DNA from: Stenotrophomonas oahuensis
GTDB taxonomy: Bacteria; Pseudomonadota; Gammaproteobacteria; Xanthomonadales; Xanthomonadaceae
Reading direction: 5' to 3'
Assembly (NCBI RefSeq): GCF_031834595.1
Contig: NZ_CP115541.1
Span: 3,652,501-3,716,500, forward strand
DNA: 64,000 bases
Position 1 is the stretch's first letter. Each line of letters starts with the position of its first letter. The notes beneath the pieces were generated by a model that saw nothing but the letters and a program-made list of their open reading frames with translations, had not been told where the DNA came from and did not search any database. Below, in pieces: positions 9,347 to 17,838 of this stretch. Both the position numbers and the translations under genes were made by a program.

Positions 9347-11587
9347 TCAGAACTCCTGCCAGTCGCCCTCGCTGGCCAGTGCCGCTTCACGCACGGGCGC
9401 GCGCTTGGCAGGAGTGGGCGCGCGTCCGCGCACCGGGGCCGAGGGGCGCACCGGTGCCGGCGCGGTGGCAAGCGCTGGGGCCGGTCGCGATGCCTGGCCT
9501 TCCAGCTTGAACAGGGCGACGGCGTCGGTGAGGTGACCGGCCTGTTCTTCCATGGCGCGGGCAGCGGCGGTGGCTTCTTCCACCAGCGCGGCGTTCTGCT
9601 GCGTGGTTTCGTCCATCTGCACGACAGTCTGGTTGACCTGCTCGATACCGGCCGACTGTTCCTGCGACGCGGCGGAAATCTCCGCCATGATGTCGGTGAC
9701 GCGCTGCACCGAGGCGACGATCTCGTCCATCGTGCTGCCGGCCTGGCTGACCAGCGCGGACCCCTCGGCGACCTTGTCGACCGATTCGTCGATCAGGCTC
9801 TTGATCTCCTTGGCGGCGCTGGCCGAACGCTGGGCCAGGGTACGCACTTCGGAGGCCACCACGGCGAAGCCGCGGCCCTGCTCGCCGGCGCGGGCTGCTT
9901 CAACGGCGGCGTTCAGCGCCAGGATGTTGGTCTGGAAGGCGATGCCGTCGATGACCGAGATGATCTCGGCGATCTTCTTCGACGAGGTTTCAATCGCGCT
10001 CATGGTGGTGACCACCTGGCCGACCACTTCGCCGCCCTGGCTGGCCACGCTGTGCGCACCAATGGCGAGCTGGTTGGCCTGACGGGCATGCTCGGCGTTC
10101 TGGCGTACGGTGGAGGTCAGTTCCTCCATCGAGGCGGCGGTTTCTTCCAGGTTCGCTGCCTGCTGCTCGGTACGACGCGACAGGTCGTTGTTGCCCGACG
10201 CAATCTCGCCCGCTGCGGTGCTGATACTGCCGGTCGCCTGCTGGATACGGCTGACGATGTGGGTCAGCTGGGCGACGGTGGTGTTGGCGTCGTCGCGCAT
10301 CGCGGCGAACACGCCGTGGAACTCGCCGTGCATGCGCGCGGTGAGGTCGCCGCCGGCGATGGACTGCAGCAGGTGCGAGAGCTGGTTGAGGTTGCCGTCG
10401 GCCACTTCCATCATGGTGTTGAGGTTTTCGATCATGACCCGGAAGTCATGTTCGAAACGCAGGGCGTCGCCACGCTGGCTGAAGTCGCCGGCGGCGGCGG
10501 AGCGGGCCAGCGACTGGATCTGGGTGTTGATGGCCAGCAGGCTGGCCTTGGCCGCGTCCATGGATTCGTGCAGGATTGCGCGGGTGCCAGGCAGGCGACG
10601 GGCATCGCGCGAGAGATCGCCGGCGGCGTACTCGTTGAGCACGGCGATGGCGTCCTTGATCGCGTCCAGGTGTTCGAAGATGACGGTGTTGGTGCCCACG
10701 GCCAGTTCGCCGTACACGCCGGGGAAGTCGATCGGCATGTGGTGGGAGATGTCCGGGCCGGCATGCATCTCGGCCATCTTGCGGGTTTCGTCGGAGTAGC
10801 GACGCAGCATGGCGGTCATGTCGCCGGTGGCGACCAGCATCTGACCGACTTCGTCGTTGCTGGTGGCACGCGTGCTGACGCTGAGGTCACCGCGCGCCAC
10901 CGACTTGATGGCATGCACGGCCTGGCCCAGCGGGCGGGTGATGGCGCGGGCGATGACCACGCCGGCACCGATGGCGAGCAGGGTCAGCAGCACGACGGTG
11001 GTGATGATGGCGACAACGCTGCTGTGGTGGGTAGCGTTGGCTTCATCGATGCGCGACTGCATCAGCTTGCTGCTGAAGGCACCGAGGGTCTTGAGGTCGT
11101 CGAACATCTTGCGACGGGCCGGGCGCGAGCGATCATCGGAAATCTGCTGGGCCAGCACGCCGTCACCGGCGGCAATGGCGGCGCGCATGTCGGTGTTGGC
11201 GGCGAAGTAGGCGTCGAGGTCGGCGGCGACGTGGCCGTAGAGTTTCTTCTCTTCCTCGCCAGCCGGCAGCTCGGCATACGCGGCCAGTTCGTCGCGTGCG
11301 GCCTTGGCGGTGGTGTCCATGCGCTTGTTGTAATCGGCCACCTTGTCGGGTTGGTCGAGCATGCTCAGCTGCGCCAACTCATACGTACGGAATTCGCCGA
11401 GCAGGGAGCGCACCTCGCCCAGGTGTTCCACCGAGGGAATGTCATTGCTGGCCATGCCCGCCAACTGGGCGTTGGCCCCATTGAGGCGCACCAGGGCAAA
11501 CACGCCCAGCGCAACGGTCATCAGGGTAGTGAGGGCAAACCCGACCGCAAGCTTGCGGGCGATGGGCAGATCGTAGAACCACTTCAT
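9347..11587 (-). CDS. Methyl-accepting chemotaxis protein with four-helix-bundle sensor and CheR tether
   Basis: 746 residues from [12 protein letters not shown] lies 9 bases upstream, and a longer frame to 11713 lacks such support. TM1 (about 11-32) and TM2 (about 190-212) flank a helical sensor of about 150 residues. HAMP, an extended linker with repeated HAMP-like helices and a complete signalling domain follow. The C-terminus is a proline/alanine-rich tether ending in GDWQEF, the xWxxF CheR-docking motif. The last 300 residues are nearly identical to the MCP at 2031-4394, so the pair share a duplicated output half with different sensors. A FliA-like promoter (11698-11725) and a terminator (9291-9316) bracket it as a single-gene unit. 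Confidence 0.96.
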   Translation of the reverse strand: MKWFYDLPIARKLAVGFALTTLMTVALGVFALVRLNGANAQLAGMASNDIPSVEHLGEVRSLLGEFRTYELAQLSMLDQPDKVADYNKRMDTTAKAARDELAAYAELPAGEEEKKLYGHVAADLDAYFAANTDMRAAIAAGDGVLAQQISDDRSRPARRKMFDDLKTLGAFSSKLMQSRIDEANATHHSSVVAIITTVVLLTLLAIGAGVVIARAITRPLGQAVHAIKSVARGDLSVSTRATSNDEVGQMLVATGDMTAMLRRYSDETRKMAEMHAGPDISHHMPIDFPGVYGELAVGTNTVIFEHLDAIKDAIAVLNEYAAGDLSRDARRLPGTRAILHESMDAAKASLLAINTQIQSLARSAAAGDFSQRGDALRFEHDFRVMIENLNTMMEVADGNLNQLSHLLQSIAGGDLTARMHGEFHGVFAAMRDDANTTVAQLTHIVSRIQQATGSISTAAGEIASGNNDLSRRTEQQAANLEETAASMEELTSTVRQNAEHARQANQLAIGAHSVASQGGEVVGQVVTTMSAIETSSKKIAEIISVIDGIAFQTNILALNAAVEAARAGEQGRGFAVVASEVRTLAQRSASAAKEIKSLIDESVDKVAEGSALVSQAGSTMDEIVASVQRVTDIMAEISAASQEQSAGIEQVNQTVVQMDETTQQNAALVEEATAAARAMEEQAGHLTDAVALFKLEGQASRPAPALATAPAPVRPSAPVRGRAPTPAKRAPVREAALASEGDWQEF

Positions 11588-11697
11588 ACTGTGAACTCCG
11601 GACAAGGCGGGGCGCGCAGCTGTGGGGGCGCTGGGCGAGGGGGCATGGATGCAGGTGGGGCGCGGAACATGACAGTGTTCCTTCACCATCTCTCCGG

Positions 11698-11725
11698 TTA
11701 GCGGCGTCTTCACGCGCGGACTTTA
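11698..11725 (-). promoter_or_regulatory. FliA-like promoter of the MCP at 9347-11587
   Basis: Minus strand reads TAAAGTCC, 12 bases, GCCGCTAA. The -35 matches well, the -10 has one mismatch and the spacer is one base long. It lies 110 bases before the start codon. Confidence 0.6.
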
Positions 11726-11800
11726 GTGTTCCGCATCACGTTTTTTTTGTGATGTCTGTCGGCGGGGTGTTGGTCGCGAACAGCTGCGATTGCGAAATCT

Positions 11801-11826
11801 ACGTATCGCCGGGCGCTGCCCGGCTG
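11801..11826. repeat. REP-like palindrome (GCCGGGCGCTGCCCGGC core)
   Basis: A GCCGGGC / GCCCGGC stem following ACGTATC. It is the same class as the units at 49230 and 50861-50886 and adjoins large palindromic copy B. Confidence 0.6.
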
Positions 11827-11872
11827 CTGTGGGTTCTTGGCGAACAGCCCTTGGCTGCTGATCTACGTGCCT

Positions 11873-11978
11873 GGGGCCATCGGATGGGGGGTACGGGACA
11901 CGCCGTGAACCCATCCATGGGGGCTCGTCGAAAACATCCATGTTTTCAACGGTCCCGTACCCCCCATCCGATGGCCCC
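11873..11978. repeat. Large paired-hairpin palindromic element, copy B
   Basis: Perfect 26-bp outer arms (11873-11898 and 11953-11978) enclose CCCATCCATGGG-like and GAAAACATCCATGTTTTC palindromes. The interior is essentially identical to copy A. Confidence 0.9.
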
Positions 11979-12067
11979 TCGATACATGGTCGGCGGCCCA
12001 TGGGAAATGCCAGATCAACGGCGGATACGTGCTTTTGATCTTCCATGGCCACCGGCCAACTGTCTGG

Positions 12068-12171
12068 GGCGTGCCGGGGTGGGTTTGCGGGGACCGTCAA
12101 AAACATGGATGTTTTTGACGAGCCTCCATGGATGGATTCACGGCGTGTCCCGCAAACCCACCCCGGCGCGC
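12068..12171. repeat. Large paired-hairpin palindromic element, copy C (inverted)
   Basis: Outer arms of about 25 bp with a mismatch (GCCGGGGTGGGTTTGCGGG and its inverse). The AAAACATGGATGTTTT and CCATGGATGG palindromes occur in reverse order relative to copies A and B, so it is in opposite orientation to B, 89 bases away. Confidence 0.85.
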
Positions 12172-12215
12172 CAAAGCACGGAAACCGATGACCATCGGCG
12201 TTTCGCGCAGACAAC

Positions 12216-12242
12216 AAAAAGCCCCGCGATGCAGGGCTTTTG
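12216..12242 (-). terminator. Intrinsic terminator after cheA (STAS-cheY-cheA unit)
   Basis: Eight-bp stem AGCCCTGC / GCGGGGCT (one G-U pair) with a 3-base loop, followed on the minus strand by TTTTTG. It starts about 30 bases after the cheA stop codon. Confidence 0.8.
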
Positions 12243-12272
12243 CTCTTGCTCTATGCGATCAACCAACAAGCG

Positions 12273-14258
12273 TTACGCCGCCTGCGGTACTCGGAGCGAG
12301 CGTACCAGGCCGCCGATGTCGACGATCAGGGCGACGCGGCCGTCGCCGAGGATGGTGGCACCGGAGACACCACTGATGCGGCGGTAGTTGTTCTCGATGT
12401 TCTTGACCACCACCTGCTGCTGGCCGACCAGTTCGTCCACTTCCAGCGCGATCTTCTGGCCGTCGCCTTCCACCACCACGACCAGCGAGTCGTCATTGGC
12501 GCGGTGGCCGTAGCCGTAGTACTCGCTCAGCGACAGGATCGGCAGGTATTCGCCGCGGACGCGCAGCACGCGGCCTTCGCCGGCCATGGTGCGGACGTCT
12601 TCGGCCTGCGGCTGCAGTGCTTCCAATACGTAGGCCAGCGGCAGGATCAGGGTTTCGCCGGCCACCGACACGGTCATGCCGTCCAGGATCGCCAGGGTCA
12701 GCGGCAGGCGGATCAGGGTGCGGGTGCCCGCGCCCAGGCTGCTTTCAATCTGGACTTCGCCGCCCAGCGCCTGGATATTGCGGCGGACCACGTCCATGCC
12801 CACGCCACGACCGGAGAGATCGGTAACGGCGTCGGCGGTGGAGAAGCCCGGCTGGAAGATCAGGTCCCAGACCTGGCTGTCGGTCGGATTCTCCGGCACG
12901 CTCAGGCCACGTTCCTGGGCCTTGGCCAGGATCTTTTCGCGGTTCAGGCCACGACCATCGTCGCTGACTTCAATGACGATGTGGCCGCCCTGATGCGAGG
13001 CCGCCAGGGTGATGGTGCCGGTTTCGTCCTTGCCCGCGCCCTTGCGCACGTCGGGCATTTCCAGGCCGTGGTCGATCGAGTTGCGGACCAGGTGGACGAG
13101 CGGATCGGCGATCTTTTCGATCAGGCCCTTGTCCAGTTCCGTGCCTTCGCCGACGGTGCGCAGGCGGACCTGCTTGCCCAGACGGCTGGACAGGTCGCGG
13201 ACCAGGCGCGGGAAGCGGCGGAACACCGCATCCACCGGCAGCATGCGCACGCCGATGACCGCTTCCTGCAGATCGCGGGTGTTGCGTTCCAGCAGGTCCA
13301 GACCGGCGAACAGCTGCTCGGCATGCACCGGGTCGAGTGCGTGCGACACCTGCTTCAGCATGGCCTGGGTAATGACCAGTTCGCCGACCAGGTTGATCAG
13401 GGCGTCGACTTTTTCAACCGCGACGCGGATCGAGGTCTCTGCTTCGTGCGCAGCGGCCGGCGCAGCGGCTCCGGCGGCGGGTGCAGCAGCGGGAGTCGTG
13501 GCGGCGGCGACCGGTGCAGCCGGTGCCGGCGCGCTGGTCGCCAGGCTGGGCGGCGCGGCCGGACGGATGTCCAGTTCGCAGTCGTCCACCACCCAGGCGA
13601 AGGTGTCTTCAATCTTGCTGCGCGGCACCTTGCCGACCAGGCCCAGGTCCCAGGCCAGGTGCGCTTCCAGCGGATCCAGCGCGTCGAAACCAGGCAGGCG
13701 TTCAAGGCGGGCGGCCACCTGCAGCGAACCCAGGTGTTCCAGTTCGCGGATGATGCGCAGCGGATCATTGCCGCTCATGAACAGCGACGGAGCCGGCACG
13801 AAGCCGATCTGCCACGCTTCCGGGGTGTCGTCGACCTTGGCCGCGACCGGCGCTGCGGTGCTGGCGGCGGTGCCGGACAGTACAGCTTCCAGGCGCGCCT
13901 TCACTGCGGCGACGGCCTGCGGGTCGGCCGGCTGGCCGTGTTCGGCTTCGCGCAACAGGGCGCGCAGCACGTCCACCGACGACAGCATGGCATCCACCGC
14001 CACCGGTTCCAGCGCGCGCTTGCCGGCACGCAGCTCATCCAGCAGCGTTTCCAGCACGTGGGTGAGCGCGGCGATGGCATCGAAGCCGAAGGTGCCGGCA
14101 CCGCCCTTGATCGAGTGGGCGGCGCGGAACACCGAGTTGATGATTTCAGGGTCCTGCTGGCCCGATTCCAGTGCCAGCAGGCCAGCTTCCATCGCGTCCA
14201 GGCCTTCGCGGCTTTCCTCGAAGAAGGTGGCGTGGAAGCGTTGCAGGTCCATGCTCAT
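12273..14258 (-). CDS. cheA: Chemotaxis histidine kinase CheA (second copy, STAS-cheY-cheA unit)
   Basis: 661 residues with the full CheA order: P1 HPt with phospho-accepting His48 in AHSIKGGAGTF; a probable P2 region (about 145-240) before a long alanine/proline linker; P3 dimerisation; P4 ATPase with N box (HLVRNSIDHG), G1 (VSDDGRG) and G2 (GRGVGMDVV); and a CheW-like P5. It differs from the other CheA in having a plausible P2 and in gene partners. It is last of a three-gene unit, STAS-cheY-cheA, driven from a FliA promoter. It likely phosphorylates the CheY encoded just upstream and uses the MCPs and CheW encoded downstream. Confidence 0.97.
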   Translation of the reverse strand: MSMDLQRFHATFFEESREGLDAMEAGLLALESGQQDPEIINSVFRAAHSIKGGAGTFGFDAIAALTHVLETLLDELRAGKRALEPVAVDAMLSSVDVLRALLREAEHGQPADPQAVAAVKARLEAVLSGTAASTAAPVAAKVDDTPEAWQIGFVPAPSLFMSGNDPLRIIRELEHLGSLQVAARLERLPGFDALDPLEAHLAWDLGLVGKVPRSKIEDTFAWVVDDCELDIRPAAPPSLATSAPAPAAPVAAATTPAAAPAAGAAAPAAAHEAETSIRVAVEKVDALINLVGELVITQAMLKQVSHALDPVHAEQLFAGLDLLERNTRDLQEAVIGVRMLPVDAVFRRFPRLVRDLSSRLGKQVRLRTVGEGTELDKGLIEKIADPLVHLVRNSIDHGLEMPDVRKGAGKDETGTITLAASHQGGHIVIEVSDDGRGLNREKILAKAQERGLSVPENPTDSQVWDLIFQPGFSTADAVTDLSGRGVGMDVVRRNIQALGGEVQIESSLGAGTRTLIRLPLTLAILDGMTVSVAGETLILPLAYVLEALQPQAEDVRTMAGEGRVLRVRGEYLPILSLSEYYGYGHRANDDSLVVVVEGDGQKIALEVDELVGQQQVVVKNIENNYRRISGVSGATILGDGRVALIVDIGGLVRSLRVPQAA

Positions 14259-14303
14259 GACAGTTCGGGTCCGGTTACGGGGAAGAGGGAAGGCGGTTGG
14301 GGA

Positions 14304-14669
14304 TCAGCCCAGGACTTTCTGGACAGTGGCGACCAGCTGTTCCGGGTTGAACGGCTTGACCAGCCAGCCTGTGGCACCGGCGGCCTTGCCTTCGGACTTC
14401 TTGTCGGCGGCCGACTCGGTGGTCAGCATCAGCATCGGGGTGAACTTGTAGTCCGGCAGCTGACGCAGCTCGCGGATCAGCGAGATGCCGTCCATGTTCG
14501 GCATGTTCACGTCGGTGACCACCGCATTGAAGCGCTGACCCTTGGCGCGGCCAAGCGCGACCGCACCGTCTTCGGCCTCTTCAACAGAAAAGCCGGCCGA
14601 GGTGAGGGCGAAAGAGACCATCTGGCGCATCGACGCCGAATCGTCCACCACCAAGATACGTGCGCTCAT
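14304..14669 (-). CDS. cheY: CheY-like response regulator of the STAS-cheY-cheA unit
   Basis: 121-residue receiver domain. The acidic pair D9-D10, phospho-acceptor D53 (VVTDVNMP), the Thr in MLTTES and the Lys in VKPF are all present. The start overlaps the STAS stop codon by 4 bases (ATGA), implying coupled translation. It lies 45 bases upstream of cheA. It is distinct from the CheY at 21169-21561, so the locus encodes two CheA-CheY pairs. Which one drives the motor switch cannot be decided here; this one lacks a cheZ neighbour. Confidence 0.95.
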   Translation of the reverse strand: MSARILVVDDSASMRQMVSFALTSAGFSVEEAEDGAVALGRAKGQRFNAVVTDVNMPNMDGISLIRELRQLPDYKFTPMLMLTTESAADKKSEGKAAGATGWLVKPFNPEQLVATVQKVLG

Positions 14670-14974
14670 GCCGCGTTCTCCACAGATTTCAGGTTGTCAT
14701 GGGTTGCATCCAGGCCCAGGGCCTGGGTGAGGCCGAGCAGGCGCGCGGCATCACGGAAGGTAGGGGTGCAGCCGTCGAATCCGGTCGCGTAGCCCGCCTG
14801 GCGGCGGGTGTCGACGAAGGCGCACAGCACCTGCATGGCGGCGGTATGGATACGGCCGACCTGGCTGGCGTCCAGCGTCAGGTCGCCTTCCTGGTCCACC
14901 AGGGGGGCGAGGCGGGTTTTGAGCTCGGTGCTGTTCTCGATACCGAGATCATCACCCAGGGCCACAGTGCTCAT
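14666..14974 (-). CDS. STAS-domain protein linked to chemotaxis genes
   Basis: 102 residues, start chosen at the ATG at 14974 because GGAG lies 5 bases upstream; a TTG 15 bases earlier is less likely. The pattern (strand, helix, then LDASQVGRIHTAAMQVL) fits a STAS/anti-anti-sigma fold. At the usual phosphorylated Ser the protein has Thr44, preceded by His rather than Asp, so phospho-switching by a kinase of the SpoIIAB type is uncertain. It is first of the STAS-cheY-cheA unit directly behind a FliA promoter. A role tuning CheA/CheY signalling is suggested by position only. Confidence 0.8.
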   Translation of the reverse strand: MSTVALGDDLGIENSTELKTRLAPLVDQEGDLTLDASQVGRIHTAAMQVLCAFVDTRRQAGYATGFDGCTPTFRDAARLLGLTQALGLDATHDNLKSVENAA

Positions 14975-15004
14975 CGTTGCTCCGGACAAACGGTTCCTAG
15001 GTCA

Positions 15005-15031
15005 ATAACGGCGGGGTTGAGGGAACCTTTA
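15005..15031 (-). promoter_or_regulatory. FliA (sigma-28) promoter of STAS-cheY-cheA
   Basis: Minus strand reads TAAAGGTT, 11 bases, GCCGTTAT, almost identical to the flagellin promoters. It lies in the 73-base gap after parP, about 30 bases before the STAS start. Confidence 0.85.
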
Positions 15032-15047
15032 ATGTGATTTTTGGTTC

Positions 15048-16055
15048 TCAGTTCAACAATTGCGTGGCGTCGAGCAGGATCATTGGCTGGGCCGAGATCC
15101 GCGCCACGCCCCGGAACAGGTCGTTGGAGATCTGGCAGATGCGGGCGGTATCCGGCGGTTCGATCTGCGAATCGGTGAGGTTGGCGACGTCTTCAACGGC
15201 CGAGACGCGCAGGCCCATGGTCTCGCCGTTCTCTTCCAGCACCACGATGCGGGTGTTGGCGTCGTCGACCGCGGGGCCGGCACCGAGGTGGGTGCCCAGG
15301 TCCATCACCGGGACGACCTGGCCACGCAGATTCATGATGCCCAGCATGGCCGCCGGGGTGCCGCGCAGCGGCAGCAGCGGGACTGGCAGCACCACCTCCT
15401 GCACCTTGAGCAGCTCCAATGCGTACGCCTGGCTGCCGCAGCGCATGCGCAGCCAGCGCGAGGTGCGCTCGTTGGCGCGGCGGTGTTCGCGCGGGCTGGA
15501 CGCGGGGTTCAGGGCCTGCGCCTGCAGTTCCTGCCAGCTGCCCGGGCGCGCCGGGTTGGGGGCGTTGGCCGGCAGAATCGGGGCAGCGCGGGCGGTCGGG
15601 GTGGGCGCGGCGCGCGGCGGCAGGGGGGCGGGTGCCGGCTTTGCGGGGGCAGGGGGTGGTGCGGCAACGGGTGCGGCGACGACGGGCGTGTCGTGCAGGG
15701 CTTCGTCGGGCAGGTCGTTCCAGTCCGGGCGGTCGTCTTCGGACGCAAGCCGGGCAAGGCCCGGCTCTACATCGACCACCGGGCCCAGTGCAGGATCGTT
15801 CATCAGTTCGTCGAGCAGGGCGAGGTTGGCCTGTGCACCCGGGGACGTCGGGGTGTCGAAGGCCGTGATCGGGCCGAGGGCCGGGTCGTTCATCAGCTCG
15901 TCGAGCAAGGCCAGGTTGGCCGGCGCGCCCGGCGAGGTCGGCGTATCGAAGGCCGGCGCGGGGGCGTCGGGTTCCACAGGCGCGGTCGGTGCTACGGCGA
16001 TGGCATCACCAAGCAGCTCTTCCAGGTAATCGTCCAGTACACCAGGCGTGCTCAT
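15048..16055 (-). CDS. parP: ParP-like CheW-domain protein for polar chemotaxis arrays
   Basis: 335 residues from MSTPGVLD; the ATG overlaps the parC stop (ATGA). The N-terminal ~185 residues are acidic and proline/alanine-rich; the C-terminal ~150 residues form a CheW-like domain (ALELLKVQEVVLP, IMNLRGQVVPVMDLG). This layout and the adjacent parC match ParP, which binds ParC through its N-terminus and CheA/MCP tips through its CheW-like domain, holding arrays at the pole. Residues 36-65 and 66-95 are a near-perfect tandem duplication (FDTPTSPGA...ALLDELMNDPALGP). A REP palindrome is embedded directly after it. A plain CheW role cannot be excluded. Confidence 0.85.
   Translation of the reverse strand: MSTPGVLDDYLEELLGDAIAVAPTAPVEPDAPAPAFDTPTSPGAPANLALLDELMNDPALGPITAFDTPTSPGAQANLALLDELMNDPALGPVVDVEPGLARLASEDDRPDWNDLPDEALHDTPVVAAPVAAPPPAPAKPAPAPLPPRAAPTPTARAAPILPANAPNPARPGSWQELQAQALNPASSPREHRRANERTSRWLRMRCGSQAYALELLKVQEVVLPVPLLPLRGTPAAMLGIMNLRGQVVPVMDLGTHLGAGPAVDDANTRIVVLEENGETMGLRVSAVEDVANLTDSQIEPPDTARICQISNDLFRGVARISAQPMILLDATQLLN
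15748..15770. repeat. REP palindrome inside the parP coding sequence
   Basis: A 23-base unit, GTAGAGCCGGGCCTTGCCCG-type on the minus strand, lies in frame and encodes parP residues 96-103 (VEPGLARL), immediately after the duplicated peptide. The reading frame is kept. Confidence 0.85.
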
Positions 16056-16834
16056 GCGGCGCGCTCCATCTGCTGGGCGTCGTCGGCCAGGATCCACTCC
16101 AGTGCGCGCCGGTAGGCGGCTAAACCGCGCCCCGGGTAGTCATCGGACTGCGCCGGCACGGTCAGGCTGGCGGCATTGCAGATGCGGGTGTCGACCGGAA
16201 TGGCGTCTTCCCACACGCGGTGGCCGTGGCGGTCCTGCATTTCCTTGACGGTTTCGTTGCCGGCACGGGTGCGGCGGTCGAACAGGGTGGGCAGGATGCT
16301 CATCGGCAGCGCGCGGCGGCGCGAACGCTCGACCATCTCACCGGTGCGGACCATGCCGTCCAGCCCGTGCAGGGCCAGCGGCTCGGCCTGGGTGGGAATG
16401 ATCAGGCGGTCGGCGGCGGCCAGTGCGTTGATCATCAGCAGGCCGAGCGTGGGCGCACAGTCGAGCAGGATGTAATCGTGCTGGCCCTGATGGCGGGCCA
16501 TGGCGTTCTGCAGTGCCAAGCCGAGGCCGGGCTGGTTGGCGCTGCGGCGTTCCAGGGTGGCCAGTGCGGCCTGCGCGCAGACGAAGTCCAGGCCGGGGAT
16601 CTCGCTGCGATGGGCGAGCGTGGCCAGTTCGGCCGGCGGCGCGGCGAACAGCTCCAGCACACCGGCAGGCGGTGGATCCAGCGGCACATTGAAAGCGCGG
16701 GTCAGCGAGGAGTGCGGGTCCAGGTCGATGAGCAGGACGCGGTGACCCTGCGCAGCCAGCCCGCGGCCGAGCGCCAGCGTGGTGGTGGTCTTGCCGACGC
16801 CGCCCTTCTGATTGGCAATTGCCCAGATACGCAT
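16052..16834 (-). CDS. parC: ParC, ParA-family ATPase for polar placement of chemotaxis arrays
   Basis: 260-residue MinD/ParA-type ATPase. The deviant Walker A is intact (KGGVGKTTTT at residues 10-19), as are the Walker B region (LLIDLDPHSS) and the DCAPTLG switch. There is no partner parB and no parS-like site nearby; instead it overlaps the parP-like gene and follows motD by 4 bases. In polar-flagellated bacteria such an orphan ParA, ParC, recruits chemotaxis arrays to the cell pole. Function is inferred from this context and the family. Confidence 0.9.
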   Translation of the reverse strand: MRIWAIANQKGGVGKTTTTLALGRGLAAQGHRVLLIDLDPHSSLTRAFNVPLDPPPAGVLELFAAPPAELATLAHRSEIPGLDFVCAQAALATLERRSANQPGLGLALQNAMARHQGQHDYILLDCAPTLGLLMINALAAADRLIIPTQAEPLALHGLDGMVRTGEMVERSRRRALPMSILPTLFDRRTRAGNETVKEMQDRHGHRVWEDAIPVDTRICNAASLTVPAQSDDYPGRGLAAYRRALEWILADDAQQMERAA

Positions 16835-16838
16835 TGCT

Positions 16839-17837
16839 TCACTCCTTCATTGCAGGGGGAACGGCGGCGCCTACGCGGCTGCCGGCCGGCACCGGTGGCA
16901 ACTGCACCGGTGCGATGGGAGAAACGGGGGGTGTTGCGGCCGGCTGTCCGAGTGCCTCGGGAGTGGTCTCGGCGGTGAGCTTGGCTCCCAGCGGATCCAC
17001 CGACTGCGCGGTGTCGGCCAGGATGATGACCATCACCCGGCGGTTGCGGTTGCGACCGGCCGCGCTGCTGTTGTCTTCGCGCGGACGGAACTGGCCGTAA
17101 CCGACCATTGCCAGCCGGGCCGGCTGCAGGCCCTGGTCGGCGAACAGGTGCACCACGCTGGCGGCGCGTGCGGCCGACAGTTCCCAGTTCGAGGGGAACA
17201 GCGCTGTAGCGATCGGCACGTCATCGGTGTGGCCTTCCACGCGCACGCCGTTGGGCGCGTCGCGCAGGACCTCGGCCAGGCTGGACAAGGTCTGGCGGGC
17301 GTGTACGTCCAGCGAGGCCGAGCCAGTGGTGAACAGGATGTCGCTGTTGATTTCGACCTCGATCCACAGTTCGGTGCGGCGCACGGTGATCATGCCGCGG
17401 TCGATCAGCGGGGCCAGTGTCGCGGTCAGCCGGTCGGCGATGCCGTTGAGCTGCTGCTCGGCACGTCGGATCTGTTCCTGGTCGTGCACCGACACCGGCA
17501 TGCGCATCTGCGACGCCATCGCCGGCAGCAGGGTGGGGTCGTTGGAGGGGGCTGGCGCGGAAGGGCCGATGCGGTTGCCGGCCTTGATCACGTTGGGGCT
17601 GTCCCAGCCACCGCCCTGTACCTGCTGGTTGCCGACCTGCACCGGGTTGATGGTGCGCGGTGCGCCGCCGAAGGCGGTGGTCAGCGCATCGGCCATGACC
17701 CGGTACTTGCCTTCGTTGATGGACGAAATGGCGTACATCACCACGAAGAAGGCAAGCAGCAGCGTCATGAGGTCGGCGTAGGGGATCGCCCAGGCCTCAT
17801 GGTTTGCATGCTCTTCGTGGGCTTTGCGGCGCGCCAT
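16839..17837 (-). CDS. motD: Flagellar stator protein MotD (MotB family)
   Basis: 332 residues from MARRKAHE, beginning one base after the motC stop; a longer frame to 17897 runs into motC and is rejected. One N-terminal TM helix carries the proton-binding aspartate (Asp22 in PYADLMTLLLAFF). A plug/linker and an OmpA-like peptidoglycan-binding domain follow (VEGHTDDVPI, NWELSAARA, GRNRNRRV). The C-terminal tail is proline-rich. With MotC it forms a stator complex. In Pseudomonas MotCD supports swarming and motility in viscous media. MotAB would be encoded elsewhere. Confidence 0.96.
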   Translation of the reverse strand: MARRKAHEEHANHEAWAIPYADLMTLLLAFFVVMYAISSINEGKYRVMADALTTAFGGAPRTINPVQVGNQQVQGGGWDSPNVIKAGNRIGPSAPAPSNDPTLLPAMASQMRMPVSVHDQEQIRRAEQQLNGIADRLTATLAPLIDRGMITVRRTELWIEVEINSDILFTTGSASLDVHARQTLSSLAEVLRDAPNGVRVEGHTDDVPIATALFPSNWELSAARAASVVHLFADQGLQPARLAMVGYGQFRPREDNSSAAGRNRNRRVMVIILADTAQSVDPLGAKLTAETTPEALGQPAATPPVSPIAPVQLPPVPAGSRVGAAVPPAMKE

Positions 17838-17838
17838 G

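Larger units (their letters stand above)
11588..12272. other. 685-base intergenic region: promoter, REP and two opposed palindromes
   Basis: No gene is supported. From the cheA side it holds the cheA terminator (12216-12242), palindromic copy C (12068-12171), copy B (11873-11978) in opposite orientation, a REP-like unit (11801-11826) and the FliA-like promoter of the MCP. A 164-codon minus ORF at 11723-12217 is encoded almost wholly by these repeats and is rejected. Confidence 0.8.

Noticed and set aside
8413..9471. 352-codon minus ORF overlapping the multi-pass MCP and small ORF
   Set aside because: Arginine/proline/alanine-rich shadow frame spanning a terminator and promoter.
11723..12217. 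Minus-strand ORF of 164 codons between MCP and cheA
   Set aside because: It is encoded almost wholly by two opposed palindromic repeats and a REP; peptides such as MDVFDEPPW recur wherever the palindrome is read.
16052..16834. ParA-type gene as part of a plasmid or chromosome partition system
   Set aside because: No parB or parS nearby; position between motD and a ParP-like gene fits chemotaxis ParC.
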